Shown here: in pieces, positions 1-5,860 of the stretch | How the letters are laid out: each line of letters opens with the position of its first letter | How positions within the stretch are numbered: the stretch's first letter is position 1 | Assembly: GCA_023457615.1 (NCBI GenBank) | Contig: JAEWKY010000096.1 | Location: forward strand, 1-21,623 | Source: Actinomycetes bacterium | Lineage (GTDB): Bacteria > Actinomycetota > Actinomycetes > Actinomycetales > Microbacteriaceae | Reading direction: 5' to 3' | DNA length: 21,623 nt | Translations under genes and position numbers: made by a program | The notes under the pieces: generated by a model | Databases searched by the model: none | The model's input: only the letters and a program-made list of their open reading frames with translations | Told to the model about the DNA's origin: nothing

Positions 1-1
1 G

Positions 2-664
2 GCCGAGCCGTCCTCGCGCGGAGCGCACTGGGTCGTCGGCGCCGCCGTGCTCGTGCTCGCGCTCGGCGTGGGAATCGTGCTCGTCGGCCTCGCCCGCCGT
101 CGCAGCCCGGGCCTCACGTCGCTCAGCATCACCGCGACCCTCGCGCTCGCGGTCGCCGCCACGGCGTACGCGCTCCCCGTCGACCGCGCCGTCCTGCCGC
201 TGAGCGGCGGCTACGCCCTGCAGCGCGACGCCGACGGGCGCTACTGGCGGCTGGGCGGGATGACCGAGCTGTGGGTGCGCGACCGCCCCGACGGCGCCGA
301 CGTGCCGGTCATCGACCTCTGGCAGGTCGCGGGCTCCGTGCAGGTGCAGCTCGACCCGGATGCCGCGGTGCGGATCGAGCTCGTGTCCGAGTCGGGCCGC
401 GACCAGCTCGCGGTCGCCGAGGAGTACGGCAGGCACGGCGGTCGCTCCTCGTTGTTCGACGTCGACGGGGAGCTCGACCTGACGGTCGGCGGCGGCGTGC
501 CCGACGCGGTGTTCCGCGTGCACGTCGTCCAGGGCGCTCCCGTCAGCATCCTGTACCGCGCGCCCGAGGTCACCGAGCTCCCGTTCGACCGGGAACCCGA
601 CGAGCGCATCCTCTGGGGCGAGCTCGAGAACGAATCAACGATCCCCGAAGGAGCAGGCTCGTGA
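2..664 (+). CDS. Partial membrane protein of unknown function, 5' end outside window
   Basis: The reading frame is open to the left edge, so the true start lies outside the window; the first in-frame GTG inside is at 47. About 220 residues are visible. Two hydrophobic segments lie near the visible start (around WVVGAAVLVLALGVGIVLVG and then LSITATLALAVAATAYAL), separated by a basic LARRR stretch. A polar C-terminal domain of roughly 150 residues follows and probably sits outside the membrane. I recognise no catalytic motif or family. The stop overlaps the GTG start of the next gene (GTGA, 661-664), so the two are translationally coupled and probably act together in an envelope function. Confident as a gene; function unknown. 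Confidence 0.8.
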   Translation, partial: AEPSSRGAHWVVGAAVLVLALGVGIVLVGLARRRSPGLTSLSITATLALAVAATAYALPVDRAVLPLSGGYALQRDADGRYWRLGGMTELWVRDRPDGADVPVIDLWQVAGSVQVQLDPDAAVRIELVSESGRDQLAVAEEYGRHGGRSSLFDVDGELDLTVGGGVPDAVFRVHVVQGAPVSILYRAPEVTELPFDREPDERILWGELENESTIPEGAGS

Positions 665-978
665 GCGAGACCTCGACCGACATCCCGAGCACCGACGCCG
701 CGAGCGCCGACTCTCCCGCGGCGCCCGACCGGCTGCCGCGCCCGCGCATCCGCACCGGCGCCGTGCTGTGGGGGCTCGTGCTCGTCGCCGTGTCGGCCAC
801 GGTGCTGTGGATCGCGGTCGACCCGCGACGACGCGGAACCGCGGTCGACACCGCGGAGGCGCTCGACGGGTTCGGCTGGACGATCGTCGCCGTCGTCGCC
901 GTGGGCGGCATCCTCACGCTCGTCGCGGCGGCGGCCGTCATCCGGCAGGTGCAGAGGAGCCTCGCCCGGCGGGGCTGA
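661..978 (+). CDS. Small two-helix membrane protein, unknown function
   Basis: This 105-residue protein starts with GTG overlapping the upstream stop (GTGA). A good ribosome binding site, GAAGGAG, lies about 7 bases before it. The N-terminal 35 residues are rich in Ser, Thr, Asp and Pro and look disordered. Two hydrophobic helices follow, around residues 39-55 and 72-95, and the protein ends in a basic tail (RQVQRSLARRG). No family is recognised. The overlap suggests it is made together with the preceding membrane protein and may be its partner. A longer frame starting at 271 is in the same phase but would overlap the upstream gene extensively, so the GTG at 661 is preferred. Confidence 0.8.
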   Translation: MSETSTDIPSTDAASADSPAAPDRLPRPRIRTGAVLWGLVLVAVSATVLWIAVDPRRRGTAVDTAEALDGFGWTIVAVVAVGGILTLVAAAAVIRQVQRSLARRG

Positions 979-989
979 GGCGGGGACCT

Positions 990-1007
990 CACAGCGTGCG
1001 ACAACGG
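990..1007. repeat. Right arm (ssrA trailer side) of an 18-bp inverted repeat enclosing ssrA
   Basis: CACAGCGTGCGACAACGG on the plus strand is the exact reverse complement of 1403-1420. This arm begins two bases after the CCA end of tmRNA. In a precursor transcript the trailer would be CCGUUGUCGCACGCUGUG and could pair over all 18 bases with the leader, enclosing mature tmRNA as pre-rRNA processing stems enclose rRNA. The match is seen directly; the processing role is inferred. Confidence 0.9.
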
Positions 1008-1009
1008 AA

Positions 1010-1379
1010 TGGTGGAGATGGGGGGAATTGAACCCCCGTCCATCGCTGAGGACCTGCGCCTTCTCCGGGCGCATTCCATGAAAGCGTTCTCCTCGGCTCC
1101 GACCTTTGTCATGGACACCTAGGTCGACGAGCCCAGCCTCAGGAAAAGTCCCGCGAACCCCTGAGACTCAGGTTCGCAGCAAGTCTTCTAGCTGACGCCA
1201 GGATCCGAGGCGAAGACGTACTCGGTCTGACGGACTCGGTCTACGCCTTAGGCGGCGAGAGCGAAGTCGGCGCGCTTAGAATTCGCACCTGTTTTTTGCG
1301 GAGGGCGTTAACGAGATAACCCCGCATCCTCGGCCCGCTTCTCGCAGCTTCACAGACGATGTCGAAACCGATCATCCCC
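1010..1379 (-). ncRNA. ssrA: tmRNA (transfer-messenger RNA)
   Basis: This 370-nt RNA on the minus strand rescues stalled ribosomes. Its 5' end GGGGATG pairs with CATCTCC before the discriminator A and an encoded CCA end. The third pair is G-U, the alanyl-tRNA synthetase identity element. The T arm (GGACGGGGGTTCAATTCCCC) is clear. The resume codon GCG opens a reading frame at 1286-1248 coding for ANSKRADFALAA followed by TAA; with the charged alanine the tag is (A)ANSKRADFALAA, ending in the ALAA degron typical of actinobacteria. Its protein partner SmpB is encoded at 4197-4676, about 2.8 kb away. The flanks hold a perfect 18-bp inverted repeat and a small leader hairpin. Identification is secure; the ends were set from acceptor-stem pairing. 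Confidence 0.97.
1248..1286 (-). other. tmRNA tag-peptide reading frame
   Basis: Within ssrA, the minus strand reads GCG AAT TCT AAG CGC GCC GAC TTC GCT CTC GCC GCC TAA, giving ANSKRADFALAA and stop. The hydrophobic ALAA end is the known recognition signal for tail-directed proteases such as ClpXP. It is too short to appear as an ordinary gene. Confidence 0.93.
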
Positions 1380-1385
1380 ATGTCG

Positions 1386-1401
1386 CCTTCCCGGGGGAAG
1401 G
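1386..1401 (-). other. Small hairpin in the ssrA leader
   Basis: CCTTCC and GGAAGG form a 6-bp stem with a 4-base loop, between the leader arm of the inverted repeat (ending at 1403) and the 5' end of mature tmRNA (1379). It would sit in the junction between the proposed 18-bp leader-trailer helix and the acceptor stem. Confidence 0.55.
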
Positions 1402-1402
1402 G

Positions 1403-1420
1403 CCGTTGTCGCACGCTGTG
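1403..1420. repeat. Left arm (ssrA leader side) of an 18-bp inverted repeat enclosing ssrA
   Basis: CCGTTGTCGCACGCTGTG is the exact reverse complement of 990-1007. It lies 23 bases before the mature tmRNA 5' end and inside the likely primary transcript. See the entry for the other arm. Confidence 0.9.
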
Positions 1421-1449
1421 GAGTTGTGAACCGCGGAGTTGTGAACCGC
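1420..1449. repeat. Perfect 15-bp tandem duplication in the ssrA leader
   Basis: GGAGTTGTGAACCGC occurs twice back to back (1420-1434 and 1435-1449) with no mismatch. It sits between the candidate -10 element and the inverted-repeat arm, so it would be transcribed as part of the ssrA leader or lie near its start point. Confidence 0.9.
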
Positions 1450-1465
1450 CCGAAGGCAGCCTCCC

Positions 1466-1471
1466 ATTCTA
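1466..1471 (-). promoter_or_regulatory. Candidate ssrA promoter -10 element
   Basis: TAGAAT on the minus strand is close to the sigma-A consensus and AT-rich in a GC-rich setting. A start about 7 bases on would give a leader of roughly 80 nt before mature tmRNA, to be removed by processing. No convincing -35 hexamer was seen. Confidence 0.5.
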
Positions 1472-1604
1472 CAACGGCTTCCCCGCGCACCGCCATCCCG
1501 GTCCGCGGTCCCGTGTTCTGCGTTCTGCGTCGAGCCCCGCGGTCTGACACCGCGACCTCGACGCACAACGTGGACGTGGGCTGGGGCTTTGCGAGGATGG
1601 TCGC

Positions 1605-2279
1605 ATGAGCGACACCGTGATCACCGTGCAGGGCACCGCCTCGGACTGGTTCGACGCCGAGCGCGCGACCGTGAGCGTCGAGGTCTCCCACGACGGGCCG
1701 AAGCGCGAGCCCGTCTTCGCCGCGACGACGAAGGTCGCGGCAGAGGTCACGACGGCGCTGGAGGAGCTCGAGGGCGGCGCCGTCACGCGCTGGTCGAGCG
1801 ACCGCATCCGGGTCTGGTCGAACCGCCCGTGGAACAACGAGGGCGTGCAGCTCCCGCCCGTGTACTACGCCGCGCTCTCGGCGACGGCGCGCTTCCAGGA
1901 CTTCGACGCCCTCGCCGCGTTCGTCGAGCGCTTCTCCACCGTGACCGGCGTCACGATCGCGGGCATCTCGTGGGACCTCACCGAGGAGCGCCGCCTCGCC
2001 GTGACGTCCGACATCCAGGCCCGTGCCGTGCAGGACGCGACGATCAAGGCGACGACCTACGCGCGCGCCGCGGGACTCGCCCGGGTCACCGCCGTCGCGA
2101 TCGCCGACCCCGGGATGCTCGGCGACGGCTCGGGGGCACAGCCCGGGTTCCCGGCGCCGCAGGCCCGCGGCTCCGCGAAGATGATGATGGCGATGGATGC
2201 CGGCGCCCCGACCCTCGAGTTCACGCCCGACCGGATCGAGGTGTCGGCGAGCGTCGACGCGCGCTTCCTCGCGAGCTGA
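1605..2279 (+). CDS. SIMPL-domain (DUF541) protein
   Basis: This 224-residue protein begins MSDTVITVQGTASDWFDAERA and ends VSASVDARF, the strand pattern of SIMPL/DUF541 proteins: a start of the type 'V.GxG.....D.A.....V', a central helix-strand part with KATTYARAAGL, and a closing 'I.V.A.V...F'. The biochemical role of the family is poorly defined. Most family members are exported, but no signal peptide is visible here, so this copy is probably cytoplasmic. The ATG start is preceded by GAGG at a reasonable distance; GAGGAT six bases upstream of ATG could instead be a -10 for a leaderless message. It converges with the membrane paralogue pair. Confidence 0.8.
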   Translation: MSDTVITVQGTASDWFDAERATVSVEVSHDGPKREPVFAATTKVAAEVTTALEELEGGAVTRWSSDRIRVWSNRPWNNEGVQLPPVYYAALSATARFQDFDALAAFVERFSTVTGVTIAGISWDLTEERRLAVTSDIQARAVQDATIKATTYARAAGLARVTAVAIADPGMLGDGSGAQPGFPAPQARGSAKMMMAMDAGAPTLEFTPDRIEVSASVDARFLAS

Positions 2280-2301
2280 TCCGTCCCGCAGCGGGGTCAG
2301 C
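2275..2301. terminator. Candidate terminator hairpin between convergent genes
   Basis: GCTGATCC (2275-2282) and GGGTCAGC (2294-2301) form an 8-bp stem with one G-U pair and an 11-base loop in the plus-strand RNA. The stop codons of both convergent genes lie in the arms. There is no U tract, as is common in high-GC actinobacteria. In the minus-strand RNA the G-U becomes an A-C mismatch, so it is weaker in that direction. Confidence 0.5.
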
Positions 2302-2944
2302 CGACGACGGCGAGCACCGAGATCGCGACGCCCACGACGAACGCCGCCGCACCGCCGAAGGCGAGGCCGAGAGCCACCCGCAGCGAGCGGTTCGCCCCCG
2401 AGACGCCGAGCAGGAGCAGCGCGAGGGCGAAGATCGCCGACGCGACCGTGATCTGCAGACTGCGATCGCCGATCCGCTCGGAGAGCTCGAAGGCGTCCGC
2501 CGACGCGCGGTTGGCGCCGAAGGTCGGCGCGAGCTGCACGGCGGCGAACTCCCCGACCATCGGCGGCGCATCCTGCGGGAACCCGGCCTCGGCCCAGGTC
2601 GCCCACTCCTCGGCGAGACCCGGCGAACCGCCTTCGAGGATCACCTCCTGCCGCGCCTGCAGCTCGTCGACGTTCGCGGCGCCGTTGAGGATGTCGAACT
2701 GGATCGCGAGCACGTCGGCGAAACGCTCCGCATCGTCGAGACCCGCGAGCTGGGACGCGATGTTCGAGGCCAGGCTCGTGTCGCGGAGCTGATTCGCCGC
2801 GGACGCGTAGGCCCCCGACTCCCGCGCCCATTCGCTCGCCTGGTAGGCGCCGGCCGCCGTCGCCACGGAGACGAGGCCGAGCAGGATCGCCGTGGCGACC
2901 TCGAGCATGCTGCGCAGGCGGGTGTCGTCCCTCGTCTCGGCCAT
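2297..2944 (-). CDS. Membrane protein, second of two 215-residue tandem paralogues
   Basis: This protein of 215 residues has one hydrophobic helix near the N terminus (about 16-33, MLEVATAILLGLVSVATAAGAYQ region), a polar stretch of roughly 120 residues, and two closing hydrophobic helices (about 165-182 and 190-214). It matches its upstream neighbour in length, layout and motifs: a 'LEVATA..LG.VS..TA.G..Q.S.W' start, a 'W..AGFP.DA.P' segment before the C-terminal helices, and 'LFGV.G.NR.LR' after the first of them. The ATG at 2944 follows the neighbour's stop by two bases, so it is coupled. A longer upstream frame lies inside the neighbour and is rejected. I recognise no known family. Confidence 0.8.
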   Translation of the reverse strand: MAETRDDTRLRSMLEVATAILLGLVSVATAAGAYQASEWARESGAYASAANQLRDTSLASNIASQLAGLDDAERFADVLAIQFDILNGAANVDELQARQEVILEGGSPGLAEEWATWAEAGFPQDAPPMVGEFAAVQLAPTFGANRASADAFELSERIGDRSLQITVASAIFALALLLLGVSGANRSLRVALGLAFGGAAAFVVGVAISVLAVVG

Positions 2945-2946
2945 CG

Positions 2947-3594
2947 TCAGTACGCCGTCGACATGAGGAAGAGCCCGAACACGAACACGAGGGTGCCCAT
3001 CGCGAGCGTGACGTAGCGCGCCGCGCGCAGCCTGTTGATGCCCGCGACGCCGAAGAGGAAGAGCGACAGCGCGTGCACGAGGGCGGCCTGTCCGAAGATC
3101 GCGGAATGCGCCTTCAGCTCCGACGCGTGAGCGCCGAGCTCGCGCGAGACGAGGGTGAGGGCATCCACGTCTCCGCGGACCGCGACGAGGTAGTCGGGCG
3201 AGTCGGTGGGTCGCGCGTCGTCGGGGAACCCCGCATCCCACCACGCCTCGAAAGAGCCCTCGGGGAGCTCGAACGATCCGAGGAGCACCGTGCCGAGGTC
3301 TCCGTAGATGTCGAGGGCGAGCTCGAAGTCGCCCGCGGCCAGGGCCGCGTCGTATGCGGTCGCCAACGGCTGAGCCTCGAGCAGCGTCGCGAGGTCGGAA
3401 CGCTGGCGCAGCTGCGCGACCACGGAGAGCGTGATGCTCTGGTCGCGAGCGTCGGCGGAGTCGGCCGCGTGGAGGTCGGCCGCGTCGTTCCAGAGGCTCG
3501 ACTGCAGCACGCCGAGCGCCGTCACGAGCGAGACGACGCCGAGTGCGACGGCCGTCGCGACCTCGAGTCCGCGCCCTCCGGCCCTCGTCTCCAC
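2947..3594 (-). CDS. Membrane protein, first of two 215-residue tandem paralogues
   Basis: This protein also has 215 residues, with an N-terminal hydrophobic helix (GLEVATAVALGVVSLVTALG), a central polar domain containing WWDAGFPDDARP, and two C-terminal hydrophobic segments (ALVHALSLFLFGVAGINR, then VTLAMGTLVFVFGLFLMS). GTG at 3594 is the only plausible start: it gives the same length as the paralogue, and the ORF upstream of it runs into the divergent gene. TACGGT seven bases before the GTG fits a leaderless promoter, and no ribosome binding site is seen. The pair probably arose by duplication and may form a membrane complex. No function can be assigned. Confidence 0.78.
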   Translation of the reverse strand: METRAGGRGLEVATAVALGVVSLVTALGVLQSSLWNDAADLHAADSADARDQSITLSVVAQLRQRSDLATLLEAQPLATAYDAALAAGDFELALDIYGDLGTVLLGSFELPEGSFEAWWDAGFPDDARPTDSPDYLVAVRGDVDALTLVSRELGAHASELKAHSAIFGQAALVHALSLFLFGVAGINRLRAARYVTLAMGTLVFVFGLFLMSTAY

Positions 3595-3599
3595 ATCCG

Positions 3600-3607
3600 A
3601 TACCGTA
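3600..3607. promoter_or_regulatory. Shared divergent -10 core (TACCGTA)
   Basis: TACCGT (3601-3606) lies six bases before the plus-strand GTG at 3613. On the other strand TACGGT (3607-3602) lies seven bases before the minus-strand GTG at 3594. The start codons are only 18 bases apart, so both genes probably share one near-palindromic -10 and are read from leaderless transcripts. Read from sequence; not measured. Confidence 0.55.
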
Positions 3608-3612
3608 GCGCT

Positions 3613-4140
3613 GTGACCGATGCCGTCGACGCCTCCCCGCGCGGCTGGGCCGCGCTGCCCACCTGGATCCGCATCGGGCTCATCGCCCTCGCGGCGGTCG
3701 TCGTCGCCCTCGTCGCGATCGTCGCCCTCCGGCTCGCGACGCGGGTTCCGGCGATCCCCTACGGCGTGACGAGCATCGACGACCTGCGGCCGGGCTCGTG
3801 CCTCTCCGAAGCCGAGCGCGACCTCGCCGAGTACACGGTCGTCCCGTGCGGTCAGGAGCACCCGCAGCAGGTCTTCGCGATCGCCGACGTCGAGCTCGAC
3901 GACGCGACCTACGCGCTCGTCGACTCCTCACTCGCGACGTTCGGCGACGCCGTGTGCGACCGCTACCTCGAGTACCGGCTCTTCCTGCTCGAGGACCTCG
4001 AGCGCAACGACTACGACGCGTACGCCCTCGCGGTCCCCGACGCCGACGCGTACGCCGCGGGCGACACCGAGGCGCTGTGCGCCGTCGCGGCCGCCGACGG
4101 CAGCGCGATCACGGGCGACGCCTACCGCCCGATGCCCTGA
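3613..4140 (+). CDS. Membrane-anchored septum-formation-like domain protein
   Basis: This 175-residue protein has one transmembrane helix (about 21-42) and then an outside domain beginning 'VTSIDDLRPGSCLSE...YTVVPCGQEHPQQVFA'. That pattern (G-x-C, then V-V-P-C-x-x-x-H-x-x-x-V-F) is typical of the actinobacterial 'septum formation' domain (PF13845-like). Four cysteines (63, 79, 115, 156) could form two disulfides outside the cell. The family name comes from a proposed link to division, but its molecular role is not settled. GTG at 3613 is chosen because it gives a sensible short N tail and lies next to the shared -10. It converges with smpB. Confidence 0.72.
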   Translation: MTDAVDASPRGWAALPTWIRIGLIALAAVVVALVAIVALRLATRVPAIPYGVTSIDDLRPGSCLSEAERDLAEYTVVPCGQEHPQQVFAIADVELDDATYALVDSSLATFGDAVCDRYLEYRLFLLEDLERNDYDAYALAVPDADAYAAGDTEALCAVAAADGSAITGDAYRPMP

Positions 4141-4148
4141 CCGGGCCG

Positions 4149-4209
4149 CCTGCTCGCCGCCGGAGCTGCTCGCCGCCGGACCTGCTCGCCCAGGACCTAC
4201 TCGCCCAGG
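4149..4209. repeat. Degenerate 14-16 bp tandem repeat running into the end of smpB
   Basis: Four related units follow each other: CCTGCTCGCCGCCGGA, GCTGCTCGCCGCCGGA, CCTGCTCGCCCAGGA and CCTACTCGCCCAGG. The last contains the smpB stop and final codons (LGE). The repeat fills the whole gap between the convergent septum-like gene and smpB. Confidence 0.75.
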
Positions 4210-4676
4210 TGGCGGCGCGACGACATCGCGCGCTCGGCCTCGCGCCGATCCTGACGCTCGCGCAGCGTCTGCCGCTTGTCGTACTCGCGCTTGCCCTTCG
4301 CGACGGCGAGCTCGACCTTCGCGCGACCCTCGCTGAAGTAGATCGAGAGCGGGATCAGCGTGTACCCGCCCTCCTTCGTCTTGTGCGAGATCTTGATGAT
4401 CTGCTGCTTGTGCAGGAGCAGCTTGCGCTTGCGCCGCGTGGCGTGATTGGTCCACGAGCCGGACCCCCACTCCGGGATGTGCACGGCATCCAGCCACATC
4501 TCACCGCCGTCGATGAACGCGTAGCCGTCGACGAGCGACGCCTTCCCCTCCCGCAGCGACTTCACCTCGGTGCCGGTGAGCACGAGTCCGGCCTCGTAGG
4601 TGTCCTCGATCGTGTAGTCGTGGCGCGCCTTGCGGTTGGTCGCGACGACCTTCGGTCCGCCCTTGTCCTTGGGCAT
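4197..4676 (-). CDS. smpB: SsrA-binding protein SmpB
   Basis: SmpB binds the tRNA-like part of tmRNA and carries it to stalled ribosomes. The 159-residue product has the family hallmarks: an N-terminal 'ATNRKARHDYTIEDTYEAGLVLTGTEVKSLR' region, 'HATRRKRKLLLHK', 'LIPLSIYF..GRAKVELAVAKGKREYDKR' and a basic C-terminal tail. ATG at 4676 is preferred because GGAGG lies 8 bases before it. A GTG nine bases upstream (4685) would sit too close to that site. ssrA is about 2.8 kb away on the same strand. The gene is bordered on both sides by tandem repeats. Identification is secure. Confidence 0.97.
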   Translation of the reverse strand: MPKDKGGPKVVATNRKARHDYTIEDTYEAGLVLTGTEVKSLREGKASLVDGYAFIDGGEMWLDAVHIPEWGSGSWTNHATRRKRKLLLHKQQIIKISHKTKEGGYTLIPLSIYFSEGRAKVELAVAKGKREYDKRQTLRERQDRREAERAMSSRRHLGE

Positions 4677-4725
4677 CCTGCTCACCTCCTCCGCTTCGTC
4701 GTGACTGAGCAGCCGCCCAGTCTAT

Positions 4726-4790
4726 CCGCTCGCGCCCTTCCCGCTCGCGCCCTCCCCGCTCGCGCCCTCCCCGCTCGCGCCCTTCCCGCT
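4726..4790. repeat. Four-copy 15-bp tandem repeat upstream of smpB
   Basis: CCGCTCGCGCCCTTC (or CCTCC at the end) occurs at 4726, 4741, 4756 and 4771, with a partial fifth unit at 4786-4790. It lies between ftsX and smpB. An open frame through it on the minus strand reads GASGEGASGK repeats and is an artefact of the repeat. Confidence 0.92.
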
Positions 4791-4807
4791 TACTCCGCCG
4801 ATTTCAC

Positions 4808-4836
4808 GTTGCTCCGCCGATCTGCGGCGGAGCAAC
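4808..4836. terminator. Hairpin between ftsX and smpB
   Basis: GTTGCTCCGCC (4808-4818) and GGCGGAGCAAC (4826-4836) form a perfect 11-bp stem with a 7-base loop. It lies about 110 bases past the ftsX stop on the minus strand, so it could end the ftsEX message. The same GGCGGAGCAAC word recurs at 4845 and 4881, so it may instead belong to a repeat element. Confidence 0.6.
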
Positions 4837-4840
4837 GCCA

Positions 4841-4924
4841 GAACGGCGGAGCAACCCGAATCGGCCACCCGAGCCGGAACGGCGGAGCAACCCGAATCGG
4901 CCACTCGAGCCGGAACCCCGAATC
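4841..4924. repeat. 36-bp direct repeat (two full copies and a deleted third)
   Basis: Units 4841-4876 and 4877-4912 differ at one base. Each starts GAACGGCGGAGCAACCCGAA. A third copy at 4913-4924 reads GAACCCCGAATC, which equals the start of the unit with an internal block removed. The block shares its GGCGGAGCAAC word with the adjacent hairpin. This resembles a dispersed intergenic repeat of the genome; no gene was found in it. Confidence 0.85.
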
Positions 4925-4948
4925 AGAGCCCAGAGCGGTCGCGCGGGG

Positions 4949-5860
4949 TCAGGCCTTCAGGTAGCGGCGGATGGCGAAGGATGCCGACAGCGCGGCGAGC
5001 ACGGCGCCGAGGCCGAGCAGCATGGGCACGACCAGCAGGGCGTCGCCGATCCCGACGAAGCCGATCGTGGAGACCTGCGGCGCGAGCACCCCGCGGATGA
5101 AGAACTGCGTGATCGCCACCACCCCGCCGCCGGCGAGCAGGGCGCCGATGAGCGCCGCGATGACGCCCTCGAGCACGAACGGCGTCTCGATGAACCGGTT
5201 CGACGCCCCGACGAGCCGCATGATCGAGATCTCGCGCCGACGCGAGAACGCCGAGAGCCGGATCGTCGTCGCGATGAGCAGGGCCGCCGCGACGAGCATG
5301 AGCGCCGCGATGCCGACGGCGGTGAGGCTGATCGCGTTGATGAGCGAGAAGATCGGCTGCAGCACCGCGCGGTCGTCCTTGACCTCGTCGACGCCGGGCA
5401 TGCCGGTGAGCTGGTCGATGAGGATCTCGGCCTGATCGGGGTCGACGAGCTTGATGCGGAACGCCTCCGGCATGACGTTCTCGGTCGCGAGCTCCGCGAT
5501 CGCCGTGCCCTCGAGGAGGTCCTGCATGTTCTCGAACGCCTGCGCCCGGGTCTCGAACTCGTAGCGCTCGATGTAGCGCGAGAGGGTCGAGCTCTCGAGC
5601 TCCGCCCGGACGCCGTCGATCTCGCTCTGCGTGGCGCTCACGCCGTCGCAGCGCTTCAGCTCGAAGTCGGTGCAGAAGTAGACGGCGACCTCCGAGCGGT
5701 CGTACCAGTAGCCCTTCATCTGGTCGATCTGGAACTGCATGAGGATCGCGACGCCCACGAAGGTGAGCGAGATGAACGTCACGAGCACGACCGAGACGAC
5801 CATCGACAGGTTGCGGCGGAGCCCCTGGGCGACCTCGCCCAGCACCAGCCCGAGCCTCAC
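4949..5860 (-). CDS. ftsX: Cell-division membrane protein FtsX
   Basis: This 303-residue protein has the FtsX layout: a cytoplasmic start, a first helix (about 20-42), an outside domain of roughly 130 residues and three more helices (about 172-196, 220-245 and 268-292), ending in a basic tail. The outside domain has two cysteines (FCTDFELKRC) that could pair. The cytoplasmic loop SAFSRRREISIMRLVGAS is typical of FtsX/permease-type proteins. FtsX works with the ATPase FtsE to control cell-wall hydrolases at the septum; in mycobacteria its outside domain activates the hydrolase RipC. Its ATG overlaps the ftsE stop by four bases (ATGA), giving tight coupling. Identification is secure. Confidence 0.95.
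   Translation of the reverse strand: MRLGLVLGEVAQGLRRNLSMVVSVVLVTFISLTFVGVAILMQFQIDQMKGYWYDRSEVAVYFCTDFELKRCDGVSATQSEIDGVRAELESSTLSRYIERYEFETRAQAFENMQDLLEGTAIAELATENVMPEAFRIKLVDPDQAEILIDQLTGMPGVDEVKDDRAVLQPIFSLINAISLTAVGIAALMLVAAALLIATTIRLSAFSRRREISIMRLVGASNRFIETPFVLEGVIAALIGALLAGGGVVAITQFFIRGVLAPQVSTIGFVGIGDALLVVPMLLGLGAVLAALSASFAIRRYLKA

Noticed and set aside
1010..1090. Stand-alone tRNA-Ala-like sequence
   Set aside because: The T arm and CCA belong to the tRNA-like domain of tmRNA; no anticodon arm is present.
990..1420. Inverted repeat around ssrA as transposon ends or att sites
   Set aside because: There is no transposase or integrase, no target-site duplication was seen, att sites would be direct repeats, and the arms abut mature tmRNA ends, which better fits RNA pairing.
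1350..2831. Long minus-strand frame opposite the SIMPL gene
   Set aside because: It overlaps both the SIMPL gene and the membrane paralogue in a different frame and has shadow-type composition.
4722..4904. 60-codon minus-strand frame with GASGEGASGK repeats
   Set aside because: It only reads through the 15-bp tandem repeat and the hairpin region, with no ribosome binding site.
4726..4924. Possible CRISPR array
   Set aside because: The repeats are contiguous (15 bp and 36 bp periods) with no unique spacers of even length, and no cas gene is present.
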